DNA from: Nereocystis luetkeana
Taxonomy: Eukaryota > Sar > Phaeophyceae > Laminariales > Laminariaceae
DNA length: 64,000 nt
Assembly: GCA_031213475.1 (NCBI GenBank)
Contig: JARUPZ010000002.1
Coordinates: 16,721,069-16,785,068, forward strand
Direction of reading: 5' to 3'
Part shown: piece by piece, positions 22,964-32,946 of the stretch
Layout: each line of letters begins with the position of its first letter
Numbering within the stretch: the first letter of the stretch is position 1
Notes under the pieces: model-generated
The model's database searches: none
Seen by the model: only the letters and a program-made list of their open reading frames with translations
Told to the model about the DNA's origin: nothing
Translations under genes and position numbers: made by a program

Positions 22964-23765
22964 GGGCTCGTCCCAACGGAGCATTTTGAGGCTAAAAATC
23001 AAAGCTATGTAGAAACAAAAAGCTAAACACAAAAAAAAGCGACGATGAGATATGAAGATGCACTCGTTCTGGTTCGCCAAATTAAAAAAAATGAGGGCCC
23101 AAGAGACCGGCGGATTTTATTGTAGCTTCTCCATTAAATTAATAATTTTGGAATTAAAATTTTATCTAGAAAGCAAAAGCTAAAACGAACTACTCAGTCA
23201 CAGGTTATACATGTTGAGGTACTCAGTCAGTGACTGTGTAGCTCAACAGGTATAACCTCGTAACAAACAGCGAGGAGCGAGGCCGTAGCGACACCCACAG
23301 CTACGAACGCCCCGTAGACTAGACTAGACAGCCAGAAGACAGAGAGCAGACAATACACAAGTAACATACCCCTGGTGCCGTCAGTGCTGTTCTGAATAAA
23401 ATCGTATGTTCTAGCAAGTGATGCTGCTGTTTGAACAGCACCCGTACTTTATCGAGCGCAGATCTCGCGCTTCAGGATGCCGGCGCCCTTGCAGCAGCAA
23501 ATAGTAATATATCGTGGACTAGCCGTGTGGGCACACTCCCCTATTTTTTTCAGGGCTGTGCGCCGCCTCTACCGCAGCTGGATTGTGAATCCGTGCTGGT
23601 GCTCCACCACGACCGTCGTCTCTATTGCGTTTTTTATTTTAGCTTTTGTTTTTCACGCGTGTCCTGCGTTTGTACTCCATTCTCTTGTGTCCCAAAACGA
23701 GCAAATTTCGTTTGTCTCTTCAGCTTTTGTTTTTAGCCTTCGTTTTTCTTCGTTTGGATGGGCCC
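22964..23765. mobile_element. PIF/Harbinger-type MITE, 802 bp, nested in MULE intron 4
   Basis: Left end GGGCTCGTCCCAACGGAGC and right end CGTTTGGATGGGCCC are diverged inverted repeats. Similarity extends inward as GGCTAAAAATCAAAGCT against its complement. TTA flanks both ends (22,961-22,963 and 23,766-23,768). The interior has a hairpin near 23,195-23,265 (ACAGGTTATACATGTTGAG with CTCAACAGGTATAACC) and no transposase. Confidence 0.75.
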
Positions 23766-24165
23766 TTAGTTTCATGGTGCGGCTGACGCCGGTAGACTAG
23801 AGAGAGCTACGTATTTTCTCGTAGATATCATTCATGTTGTGAGGCTCTATATCCCGTCAGCTAACGAGTAGAAATCACGAGTTATTCGACAATTCCCTGC
23901 CATTGGTCAACTACTGATGTTTCGGGGTGTGTCATTGGTCCGAAAACACACACACTTTCACAGAAACACGCATGTTTGCACCCCTCTCCCGTTTGGCCCC
24001 CTGATTCCATGCTACCTGGCACCGTGATCCCACGCCGACGAAATCGAGCGTCTGCGACAGCGAATCGAGCGTCGGCCACTAGCAGCAAACTACCAAATCT
24101 GTCGAATAAGTGGTAAGCAACCATCGGCTTAACACCACCATTCTCGTATTGCACCCCTCTTGCAG

Positions 24166-24644
24166 ATGCGGGACTTGCACCAGCCGTCCAGGCCAAGGTG
24201 TTGGAAGCCTTGCACGATCGTAGAGTCAACACTAAGGCAGTCCAGAACGCTGCATCCCAGCGTAGTGGCGGGGAAAACCTGTATGATGCACAGGAGCGTA
24301 GTGGCGAGACCATTAATTCTACCCTAGTGCGAATGAAGGAGCACGGGCCTACGGTACAAGACCGTCGCAAGTTGTACGTAGATCTCCTGAAGAAAAGCAC
24401 AGCAATCGTGGCGAAGGGGGTAGACACTGTGGACCCTGAAACACTGCGTCACATGTTCGCGACATTTGAGGCCCAAGTAGAGCAGGCAGCAAGGATCGGG
24501 TCGGGGACGGGAGTTGTCGTGGGCAACCCGGACACTGTACGTTTGCCCGCGGGGAAGAGACTTGGCAGCAAAAGGCATAAGTCGAGCGTGGAGGCGCGGT
24601 ATTCAGCTGCCGGGACCAGGAAGGCCAGTCAATCGTACAACTAG
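24166..24644 (+). CDS. MULE gene, exon 5: C-terminal region
   Basis: After acceptor CTCTTGCAG the frame completes a split Asp codon and runs to TAG at 24,642-24,644 (residues 292-450). It opens with DAGLAPAVQAKVLEAL and HDRRVNTKAVQN, like the segment that follows the zinc finger in MULE transposases. It ends with KRLGSKRHKSSVEARYS, like the basic tail after the SWIM domain. The DDE catalytic core and SWIM finger expected between them are missing, consistent with an in-frame internal deletion. The result would be a DNA-binding protein without transposase activity. Confidence 0.65.
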
Positions 24645-25492
24645 TAGTCTCCTACCCCCCCTGCTAGTATTACTGTAGTACTACGGTTTTTGTTGCGGCC
24701 GGCGAGATCCTTCGGTATCAGTACTCCATTTTATTTATTTGTGTGGCCGGAGACCCGTTGTACTCTGTCCCACCTTACTACTAAGGGCACGACTAGGGAT
24801 GCGACGACCTCTCATGCTGGCGAGTACATGATCATGAGTGCATTCCTACGATTTTGTCGTAAGGTTTATCGTGACCGCGTTTGGTGTGCGGTACCTGGTA
24901 CTTGCTTTGGCGGTTTCGTGTTTAGTTGATATTTACGAGGTAGTACTGTAGTCCATGCCCGAAGGCACGCGACAAGAAGAGGAAACAACACACGACAGAA
25001 TGGAAAACAAAGTGTTGTCATCGATAACTGGACGAAACACAAAATAAAATATTGGGATGTTAATTTTCATTTGCTTTTAGAGTATTCCCTGTTAATAGCC
25101 CCGGGGGGACTTCTGAGTGAAGAAATAATGTCGAAAAACGTTGATTATTGCAGCAGCATCGACCAACTGTCCGGGCTGTTGGGGTAAGGGGTGTGTCGGA
25201 ACTGCAATACTAGGAGCTGTGCGACCGCGTGCAGCATTATTACATTATACTCGTACGAGCGTCTGCTGTACGCTCGTACTGCTGTACGCTCGTACTGCTG
25301 CACGCTCTTTCTATCATTAGTCGCTTGATAACATGGCAATCGTCGATGCCTTATTTTTTGCTTGGTAGATTCGTACACATAAACCATAATAACCCCCGAA
25401 AAAAAGCAATGTCATTGAGGACAAACTTGTAGTAGTAAAAAAGTTTTTCACCTTTTGTTTTGGTCCACCCTCGGTACAAGTAGAACAGGGCA
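24645..25492. other. 3' part of the MULE, no further exon seen
   Basis: Between the stop codon and MITE E copy 2 there is no recognisable coding sequence. A short tandem CTCGTACTGCTGTACG patch lies at 25,250-25,310. Confidence 0.5.
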
Positions 25493-25653
25493 CCTATTAA
25501 TTAATAATAAGAAACAGGAATTATGGTCCAGGCTGGATTTCTTATTCGAGATAGGGTGCTTGCCCCCCTATAATTTCAAGATGACGACTCCATAATTTCT
25601 CATTTTCCTCAAAATCTCAGCCTGGCTTTCTTATTAGCCTGTTTCTTATTAGG
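25493..25653. mobile_element. MITE family E, copy 2
   Basis: It has the same ends and interior order as 19,254-19,402, with a small TTAATTAA-like expansion at the left end. It lies 285 bp inside the MULE right TIR. Confidence 0.75.
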
Positions 25654-25938
25654 CGTCTTGTACCTGTATATATACATGTTTGCTCTTTTGCTGTGCCCTT
25701 GTATGTCGCTTGGCGGCCTGCCCGAAATGCATCATGGCCCCGGGATGGCCTCGCACAACGGATGGCCCACTTGTTTTGCGTGCAGCAGTACTACTGCTGC
25801 TGTACAGCAGCACTACGAGTACTCTTCGCAACCTATCACAATCGCACAAGATAAATAAATATGGAACAGAGTTTGTATCATCAGCGCCAGGCACCTCAGC
25901 ACCGCCGTACCCGCTAACCAGTATCTGCGGCGGATCTC

Positions 25939-26142
25939 CTGCTGTGCGTGCCTTGTGCCTTACGTCGAGACCTGGTGCTGGTCTACTGCTGCTGTGAACT
26001 GTTGTGGTCTAACTGCTGTTTTGAGGGCTTCTTTGTGTGCGGTGTTTCGTATTTAAAAATGGGTTTATAGTGGATTGGTTCTCGAGGCGTTCGGCGCCTG
26101 CACAAATATTTTTGCAGGATGCGCCTGCACATAGCGCGCGCC
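25939..26142 (-). repeat. MULE right terminal inverted repeat
   Basis: It is the inverted counterpart of 18,498-18,735, ending CATAGCGCGCGCC. It lacks two of the three AGCAGTAGACCAGCACCAGG units and has a short extra segment near CTTCTTTGTGTGCG. Confidence 0.85.
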
Positions 26143-26151
26143 GATTTTTTG
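26143..26151. repeat. MULE target-site duplication, right
   Basis: GATTTTTTG is identical to 18,489-18,497. The absence of mismatches suggests insertion was fairly recent compared with the nested, more diverged elements, or that the flank is conserved. Confidence 0.85.
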
Positions 26152-28548
26152 TTTTTGTTGCCTGGTTTGAAATGCTTCAATCAGATATCGCTTTGCATCA
26201 ACACTATTGCAGCAGTATGATATATAGACTGCGTACGTATTGCTGGTTGTTTTTCCAGTATTCGATGGACAGCTGCAGGACGAAACCAACGAGGGCATGC
26301 GCAAGTTGATGAATCTTTGCTCAGGTACAAGCAGAAACTCGCATTCTGCGTCGTGGCTACTACTGTGTAAAGTGAAAGTGACTATACTGGGGACCATAGT
26401 TAATAGGACCAAATATTGTCAGTAAAAGTGGTTAAATGTATACCAGGTAGGTTTTTATGTGTACCGTAGGTCCTATTAACTATGGTCCCCCGTAATAGAA
26501 AGGACTGCCCGAAGGCGCTGAACGAATCGTATAGTTGTGTTTCATGTAGTGCGTCGGCCCCTCGGGGGAGATATTTTTTTGTCCCCCCCCCCCCCTCATA
26601 CGACTACGGCCATGCATGAGACCGAATACATCTCTCCTATCGAGTACGCCCCCCCTCAAATACGTCTTTTTTTGCCTGGAATGAGAGGATATCGGGGGGG
26701 GAAATTGCAAAGCTGAAAAAGGCTGTTCCCCGGAAAAAAATGGGCTCCAGTTGGGGAAATACGCATCCCTGGTGGAAACCCCTATTGTGCTGGACAAAGT
26801 CGCGTGGGAGCAGGGTACCTTTCCCTGCTGACGGCTAATTGTTTTTCTGCACCACTACGAGTACTAAAAGTGGGAGCAGGGTGCCGAGTGGGATAAGATC
26901 CATCAGAGCGCCAAGTGGCAGCAGGGTTGGTGGCAGCGTCGAACCGTGAAATTCTCTTGACAGGCTCATGTCTTCAACTGCGAACAGTCCCTGCAGATCT
27001 GATCCCACCAAAATCGAGTGTTTCCACCTTACGGCCAGCAAAACACAACACACACGTAAACCAGCATACCAGGTATACCTGGTATACTACAGGGTGTGCA
27101 GAGTAACATGCAATTTTCACACTGGGTGTAGTATTAGGGTTCACCAAATTCTCACCAAATTCTATTGTGCTGTCGCATACGTTGTACCCTCTCGCATGGT
27201 ATGGTATGGTACGGTCAACATTTTACCAATAGTAGCAACATTACTGAATGCCATGGGTACGTATTAATATTTTACGTGAGACATTGCTGTACCTTGACGG
27301 GTGACGAAATGAGTACAAGTGGAAGCACCATTCGACACATAGCCGGCGAAAGTTGTAGCCGGAAGACAGGCAATACAAACCCGCCGGGCGCCCAGAAAAA
27401 AAAAAAAAAAATCGCCCTCAACTTTCGACCGCGCCTACCTGAGTATTTTGTACCTGCTGGCACAAGGCTTGGTACCTGCTACCTGCGGCATGCGGGTGGT
27501 GTCAAGTGTTTACAGCATCTTGAATCGATCTATGCGTATACTCGAAGACATCGCACCTAAACGCACTACTCAACCTCGTTGGGACCCCAAAGAAGAGACC
27601 AAAAGACACAGGCAACTTTTTTTTATATTTTGGTGTTATCCACCGCCGTGTACAAGCAGCGGGAGCGCCCACCAGTACTGTACGGGTAGGTTAATACTTG
27701 CGCCCCGTGTCGTGCGACTTATTGCCGCGACTTATTGCTTTGTAACTGGAACACCAACTTGTAAAATCCCCCTATCACGCCGCATTAGTGGCTGTATGCC
27801 GTAAATCGTGACTTTTAAAGGTGTACTAGGTACTTTATCGACAAGTTTTACATCTGAAGCCCAAAGTTGGCCAACACCCTGAGCTGAGCCTTGACGGCTG
27901 CAAATAGGGTGTGTCCAGTTAGTCTGCTTGTGTGCTCTGCTACGGCTAGTCTATACTCCAAGGAATACTCCCACGTAAGGAATACTCATGCGAGTCGTGC
28001 TACTATCAACCTTCCCTGAGTCCATCCATGCCAAACAGCAGTATTTACCGGAAATTTACTGCTGCAGTATGTTCATGATACACCAGGTACCAGGCATAAC
28101 ACACCAGGTACCAGGTACATGATTTAGGGTTTTCGCGTGTCGTGTTTTGACGCGGGCGGGTCTCCCGCAAGCCCGTCCATGATCCTATCGGAACGAGCCC
28201 GTTTACGTGCTACGGAGCGAGCGGTAGTCTTTTGCGTACCACCTTAGTCTACCCCAGCAGTACTCGTAGTAATAATTTTTCCAGTACTCGGTACGAAAGG
28301 AAGGGAAGGACGGCGTGGTCAACATATACCCGTCTTTTTTTCTTTTTCTATTCCGACGTATTTTGTCACTGCATATCTCAGTCATCTGCAGCAGTAGATA
28401 TACCAGGTAAACAGCAGTACCAGGTGGCACAGAGCAGTAGCTCGGGTTGCCCCCGCCACTGGGCGCGACGATTTGTAGTATACTAGTGTCGGTATTGTTC
28501 CCGTTTAACTGTGGCCGTTCTGGTGGAAACCCTGTTTTTGGTGGATGA
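26152..28548. other. Region without a recognisable exon
   Basis: It contains a family A MITE, a fragment of family C at about 26,582-26,655 with its C run, and clusters of TACCAGGTA (27,060-27,080; 28,080-28,120). No coding exon can be supported. Confidence 0.5.
26393..26497. mobile_element. MITE family A, copy 7 (carries a TACCAGGTA insert)
   Basis: The left terminus is degraded (TATACTGGGGACCATAG) and the right terminus intact. The centre reads TAAATGTATACCAGGTAGG where siblings read AAACATATAGG. Confidence 0.8.
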
Positions 28549-28870
28549 AGGAAGTCGCGTGGAATCAGGGTGCTTGGTGAACCCTGCCGGCGGCTAATAT
28601 TATAGCCAGAGTCATGTTTGGAGGGCTCAGGTCCAGGTGGCAATCGGGTCGGGTTGGGATCAGGGTTTCAAGTGGCAACGGCTTTTCTTGATACGTACTG
28701 CTGTACTTACTAACCTGATATTCAAACGCAACCTCGTACCCCTCCACCCTGCTGCCGCTTGGCATCCTGATCCTACCCGGACCTGGTCTCGCCCGACCCG
28801 AGCCCTCCAAACTGATCCTGGGTGTGCAAGTAGCCGCCGGCAGGGCCACCATTCACCCTGATCCCAAGCG
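28549..28870. repeat. Imperfect foldback repeat
   Basis: The left arm (AATCAGGGTGCTTGGTGAAC, CCTGCCGGCGGCTA, GTTTGGAGGGCTC) is inverted in the right arm (GAGCCCTCCAAAC, TAGCCGCCGGCAGG, CACCCTGATCCC). Related single arms lie near 18,100, 24,000 and 26,780-26,950, so this is a dispersed family. Confidence 0.6.
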
Positions 28871-28924
28871 GTACCTCGAGCGGCGTCGCTTACGGAGTGC
28901 CTCCGTCCTTGCTCTCCGGTTTCC

Positions 28925-29023
28925 GTTAACCCTTTTTGGATTGCAGTCCAGTTTTGAGCACAAACTACTTGGAATTCGAGTGGTTTGTCCCTAAAATGGG
29001 ACAGCAGTTTGCTCTCTAAAGGG
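28925..29023. mobile_element. Palindromic MITE-like repeat, family B, copy 4
   Basis: A diverged copy: GTTAACCCTTTTTGGATTGC on the left, and a right end interrupted by GCTCTC. It keeps the GTTTGTCC centre. Confidence 0.65.
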
Positions 29024-29228
29024 AAAAAAATGGGATCTTGGGCTGTCTCTGTCTTCATCGTACGGTTCCCGGTGTTGAAATTAGGGGAAAGGGGGGGGAG
29101 GGGTGTACTCGTTTCAGATAGTTATGTTGGTGGAAAACGAAGGGTTTACACATATCAGGAAGGCGCTTATTTCGCTGAAATCGTGCCCTTCACGCTTACG
29201 GCGGAGTCTTCGCTCTTGCTATCCTGTT

Positions 29229-29310
29229 CGATCTCAATATCGATATCGGATGTCGATATCGGGTGCGTATCAGGTGTCGATATCGTATCGGATAGCGATA
29301 TTGAGATCCG
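29229..29310. repeat. GATATC-rich inverted repeat
   Basis: GATCTCAATATCG at the left and CGATATTGAGATC at the right are perfect 13-bp inverted arms. Between them GATATCG recurs in both orientations, so the segment can fold into several hairpins. Confidence 0.75.
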
Positions 29311-29400
29311 CGCCGATGTCGACGACGCACTTTCGCCTGTCGAGACTTGCCGTTGTTTACGTCGAGTATTATCCACACATCATGCCAATCTGATCGTGAA

Positions 29401-30298
29401 TATAAATATACCTATGATGGTCCTCAGCCTTATCCGATCCGTTATTTTTTGGTGGGCGGATCTCTCCCGCCTCTGACCGTCTTTCCGCGCGGTTTCTTCG
29501 CCGAGGCGTTCCCCCTCCATGCCTGAACCGCCCGGCGTTGGAGGGTCCGCCCGCTCAGCGCTGTGGTGCCCGCGCGAAGCCTTGACGTTGAGATCGACGA
29601 AGGAATCTCCGAAAATCCCTGCTCCGTCAGTGTTTTGGGCCTTGGTCTCTCGCCAGAGTGTATGCATTCGCGTGGTGCTTTCTGGCACATCCTCTCTGAT
29701 CTCCCACCCATGGGGAGGGTCACCTACCCGGCCGGCGTCGCCATTTGTGGGGGCGTGCGCGGGTGGCTGTATCTGGGACATCGGTGGAACGCCCCGATAG
29801 CGCATGCCACCCAGGCTTGGTTGAGAACTGCCATCCATCACTAATTTTGCCGGGATTTATGAGAGAGATATCGTATGTCACCTACAGCCAGCAGCACTTA
29901 CGACGGCCAGCAGCACTTATAGTGTGTATGCTGTCGTACAGCGGCTGCTGCACTACGTGGCTGCGGAGATGTTCAGCTGCAGCAGGACTGCTACAGCAGT
30001 TGCTGTGACGGCGCCTTTCTACGGAGCTGCACCGTCGGCAATCGCGTACTCCCTGAGTTCCTGAGTCAGAAGTTACACCGCCTTGTAGGATTCCGCCGCT
30101 TATCGGTCAATCGGCAAGTAATCGTCAGGACATTCTACCGCCTTGTCGAACCTTCATGGAGTGTGGAGCGCACCCTCTCGATCTCTAGGCATCGAGTCTC
30201 AACCTCCTCTATCCACCGCGCTAGTCTGCGACCGGCGGCCGTCCAGGCCGTCGGCGTAGCCCCTTGTATATATATATATACAGTTAGAAAGTATAGGG
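29401..30298. mobile_element. Retroelement-like repeat H, copy 1, with 13-bp target duplication
   Basis: ATCTGATCGTGAA occurs exactly on both sides (29,388-29,400 and 30,299-30,311), a length typical of target-primed retrotransposition. The body is shared with 43,606-44,527 and ends GTAGCCCCTTGTA plus a TA tract. Minus-strand open frames run across the left half (for example 29,841 to 29,380, with proline/glycine-rich and Arg-rich peptide), but no reverse transcriptase or gag motif was seen. It is most likely non-autonomous; its orientation is unresolved. Confidence 0.65.
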
Positions 30299-30311
30299 AT
30301 CTGATCGTGAA

Positions 30312-31139
30312 CGCATACATTACTATCCAGTGTAGGGGTGTTTCGCGCGTCCGACGACATTATTTCTGCTGGTTGACGATTGTATCACACTCGTTGTGGT
30401 TCTTGTATGGTGCCGTTCGAGCAGTGCCGGTTGGTCCCTCTATAGTTCCTATGGAACCTAGCGGCGCAGATGGAATTCTCCAGCGTGACAGTGTGCGGAG
30501 TGGTTAGTACCGATTGCCGCTACATATATAGTGCCGGGATTGTTCGGCTGGCGCGTGTCGGCACTGCTGTGGAGGGACCGCTACTACACCTCACCCCGTG
30601 ACCGCTCCTGCACCTCCCACCCCGTGAAATCGAGGATTTCGTCGAAACTCATATGTTGCAAGCTGTGCGTGATTTTACGATCAAAGCGTGGGGTGCGCTA
30701 CGGGGGGGGTGTATGGCCTCATTAAGGGTCGGCGATGCCCTTGAGGTGTTATTCCGAGGTCAACAGGACGGTTTTTATAGAGACGGTCGGCCCGTAATCA
30801 TTCTGTGCACGATGACTATGCTTGTAGCCCCCGTTTTGGGCTATCAAATCTGACAGCGTTTCCCTAGATAAGAAACAGTTTACGAATCGAGACTAGGTTT
30901 TTTCTCTCTTTCAAAATAGCACTCCATTTACGACGGACGACCGACCCAGACCGCGATGCGCACCACTATATGCCCCGCCTGCGCGGCTGCTGTACGTGGT
31001 GCATGTAGTACAACGCGAAAATGTTGCCTCGCTATTGTTTGGGCCCGATCGTTGCTTTGGGCCGTACATATCAACATGTCGCATGTTTTATCCCTTGCTT
31101 CTCTCACCCCCCCCCCCCCCCCCTCCCTCCCACTTTCAG
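30312..31139. other. Region upstream of exon 2
   Basis: The bases CCAGCGTGACAGTGTGCGG and ATAGTGCCGG near 30,480-30,540 recur around 34,290. A C-rich polypyrimidine tract ending TTTCAG at 31,139 marks the acceptor of exon 2. A partial family E end (AGATAAGAAACAG) lies at about 30,867. Confidence 0.5.
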
Positions 31140-31283
31140 GTCGAGCAGAAGCCCGGAGCGTATTCCATCCCGGGCGCGGGGGGGCGCACCCAGAGCGATT
31201 CCATACCGTACACCGTCACGGTTCCCACCGGAGTGAGACCTGGACAGGAGTTCCAGGTCATGGCCGGCGGTTTGCCAATGGTG
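31140..31283 (+). CDS. HECT gene exon 2: first VPxGVxPG repeat
   Basis: It is preceded by a long C/T tract and TTTCAG, and ends GGTG|GTGAGT (phase 0). It encodes VEQKPGAYSIPGAGG and then YTVTVPTGVRPGQEFQVMAG. The repeat continues in exon 3. An upstream in-frame ATG at 30,996 exists, but the acceptor is strong, so a spliced start is preferred. Confidence 0.85.
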
Positions 31284-32905
31284 GTGAGTAATCGTGTACT
31301 CGTATGTAAAGGCGTCGTATATATATCCGTATATATTCGTCGTATATTTATCCGTATATATTCGTCGTATATGTATCCGTATATATTCGTACAGTCTGCG
31401 AGTTTGGAATTAACGACATATTCGTACAGTCTGCGAGTTTGGAATTAACGACACGTTATGTTGTCCGTTAGATAGCTCTATACCACTGGCCTATTTAGTG
31501 AAGCACTCTGTCATAAGCCATCCACAGTGTCTCTGCTCGTAACGGTGTGATGGTAAATTTGGTGCTGTTTTGGAATTCCGTTAACCCTTTTTAAAACTGC
31601 AGTACCGTTTTGGGGACAAACCACTCAAACTTCAAGTAGTTTGTCCCCAAAACGGGACTGCAATCCTAAAGGGGATTAACCAGCCGACAGCAAAGATGCT
31701 GTTACTGCTGCGGTGCGCGTGCGTATGTGTGTATGTGTGCATCCTTTCGTACTTGGTTTTATTTCTCGTCATGCCGCTTTTTTAGCCTGTCTTGTTACCT
31801 CGGGCTGGGTCTCGAGGAAATGAGCTACATAATTGGGGTCGTGCTGCCGCTCGTGTCCTCACATCAACTCATCGCCGATATTCTAGTCCCGCGATCACCG
31901 GACAAGCTACACTACTATACTATGTGAGTTCTACGCTCTATTGCTTTGCCACACGGGTACACACCTGTGCATCTGCTTCCTCCTTCTCCCGGCTACTGGT
32001 ACATATACTGCTTCTTTCTGGCAGGTCCAGGTCGCTTTCACGAAATTGCAGTTTGAGCGTTTTCGCGGAGTCCGTTTGGCCGTGCAAATACTTTTTCGCT
32101 CCTGTTGTTGTTGCTGTTGCCTTGACATTACATCGTCATTTTCTACCCAGCTTCATCAGTACACCCAGCGTCCGTCCTGATTCCTTTATCCTAGAGAGAT
32201 ACTGATTATGTGGTCACAGACTGTGAGACAGAGGAAGACCCAAAAATATCCCTTCCCTTAATCCCCCGTAAATGTCTTGAGTGTCTCTCCGGTTCACCGT
32301 GTTTCTTAGCGCTAGCCTTTCCCTTCTTCCTGTCCTTTCTTCTACTTCTACCTTGTACCTTTTCCCTTCTTCCTGTCCTTTCTTCTACTTCTACCTTGTA
32401 CCTTTTCTCTGTGAAGATTATCTTTTCTTGGTCTCCTCCTGTATCCTTCCACATTCTCTCCACTACGCTATCCCACCTTATTCCAGCTCGCCCTTTTGTT
32501 ACTTTCTACCATACAGTGCTCTCGGCTACGGCTGGTAACCTCTTTTTTTTGGCACGTTCCTTATTTTGTATTGCCATTTCAACTTGGGGGGGGGGGGCGA
32601 TGCTGACGGAGTTTTCGATGGGCGAGCGAGTGGCTCGCTTTTCTTACTCTGGTCTTTCTGCGCAATTGGAAGAGCAGCCTCCGGTACCCGGAGGTCGGAA
32701 TGGTCGGGAAGGACCGCAGATGATCGCATAGCACCGCGCAGGATGAACGGATCGCACAGGATCGAAGGGGTGCAGGAGACGGGGGAACTTTTTGTCTGGG
32801 TTGTGGCTCGTGCCAGCGGCGCTTGAGCTCTTTTCCGTGAAGTGATCTTATGGTCGCTGAGGACGAGTTGCGGGTGTTACGGCGAATTTTGTAGTAGTGC
32901 TTCTC

Positions 32906-32946
<41 letters not shown>

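Larger units (their letters stand above)
18498..26142 (+). mobile_element. Mutator-like DNA transposon (MULE), 7,645 bp
   Basis: Its ends are long inverted repeats beginning GGCGCGYGCTATGTGCAGGC, flanked by the identical 9-bp duplication GATTTTTTG. Long TIRs, a 9-bp duplication and an internal gene with a FAR1-type zinc finger together define the Mutator superfamily. The element carries one five-exon gene on the plus strand, starting just inside the left TIR and ending 1.3 kb before the right TIR. Smaller transposons are nested at 19,254, 19,401 and 22,964, and one lies by the right TIR at 25,493. No DDE transposase core is evident, so it is probably non-autonomous. Confidence 0.85.

Noticed and set aside
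29380-29841. Minus-strand 153-codon frame in repeat H
   Set aside because: In copy 2 the same frame is broken while other frames are equally open, and no protein motif is seen.
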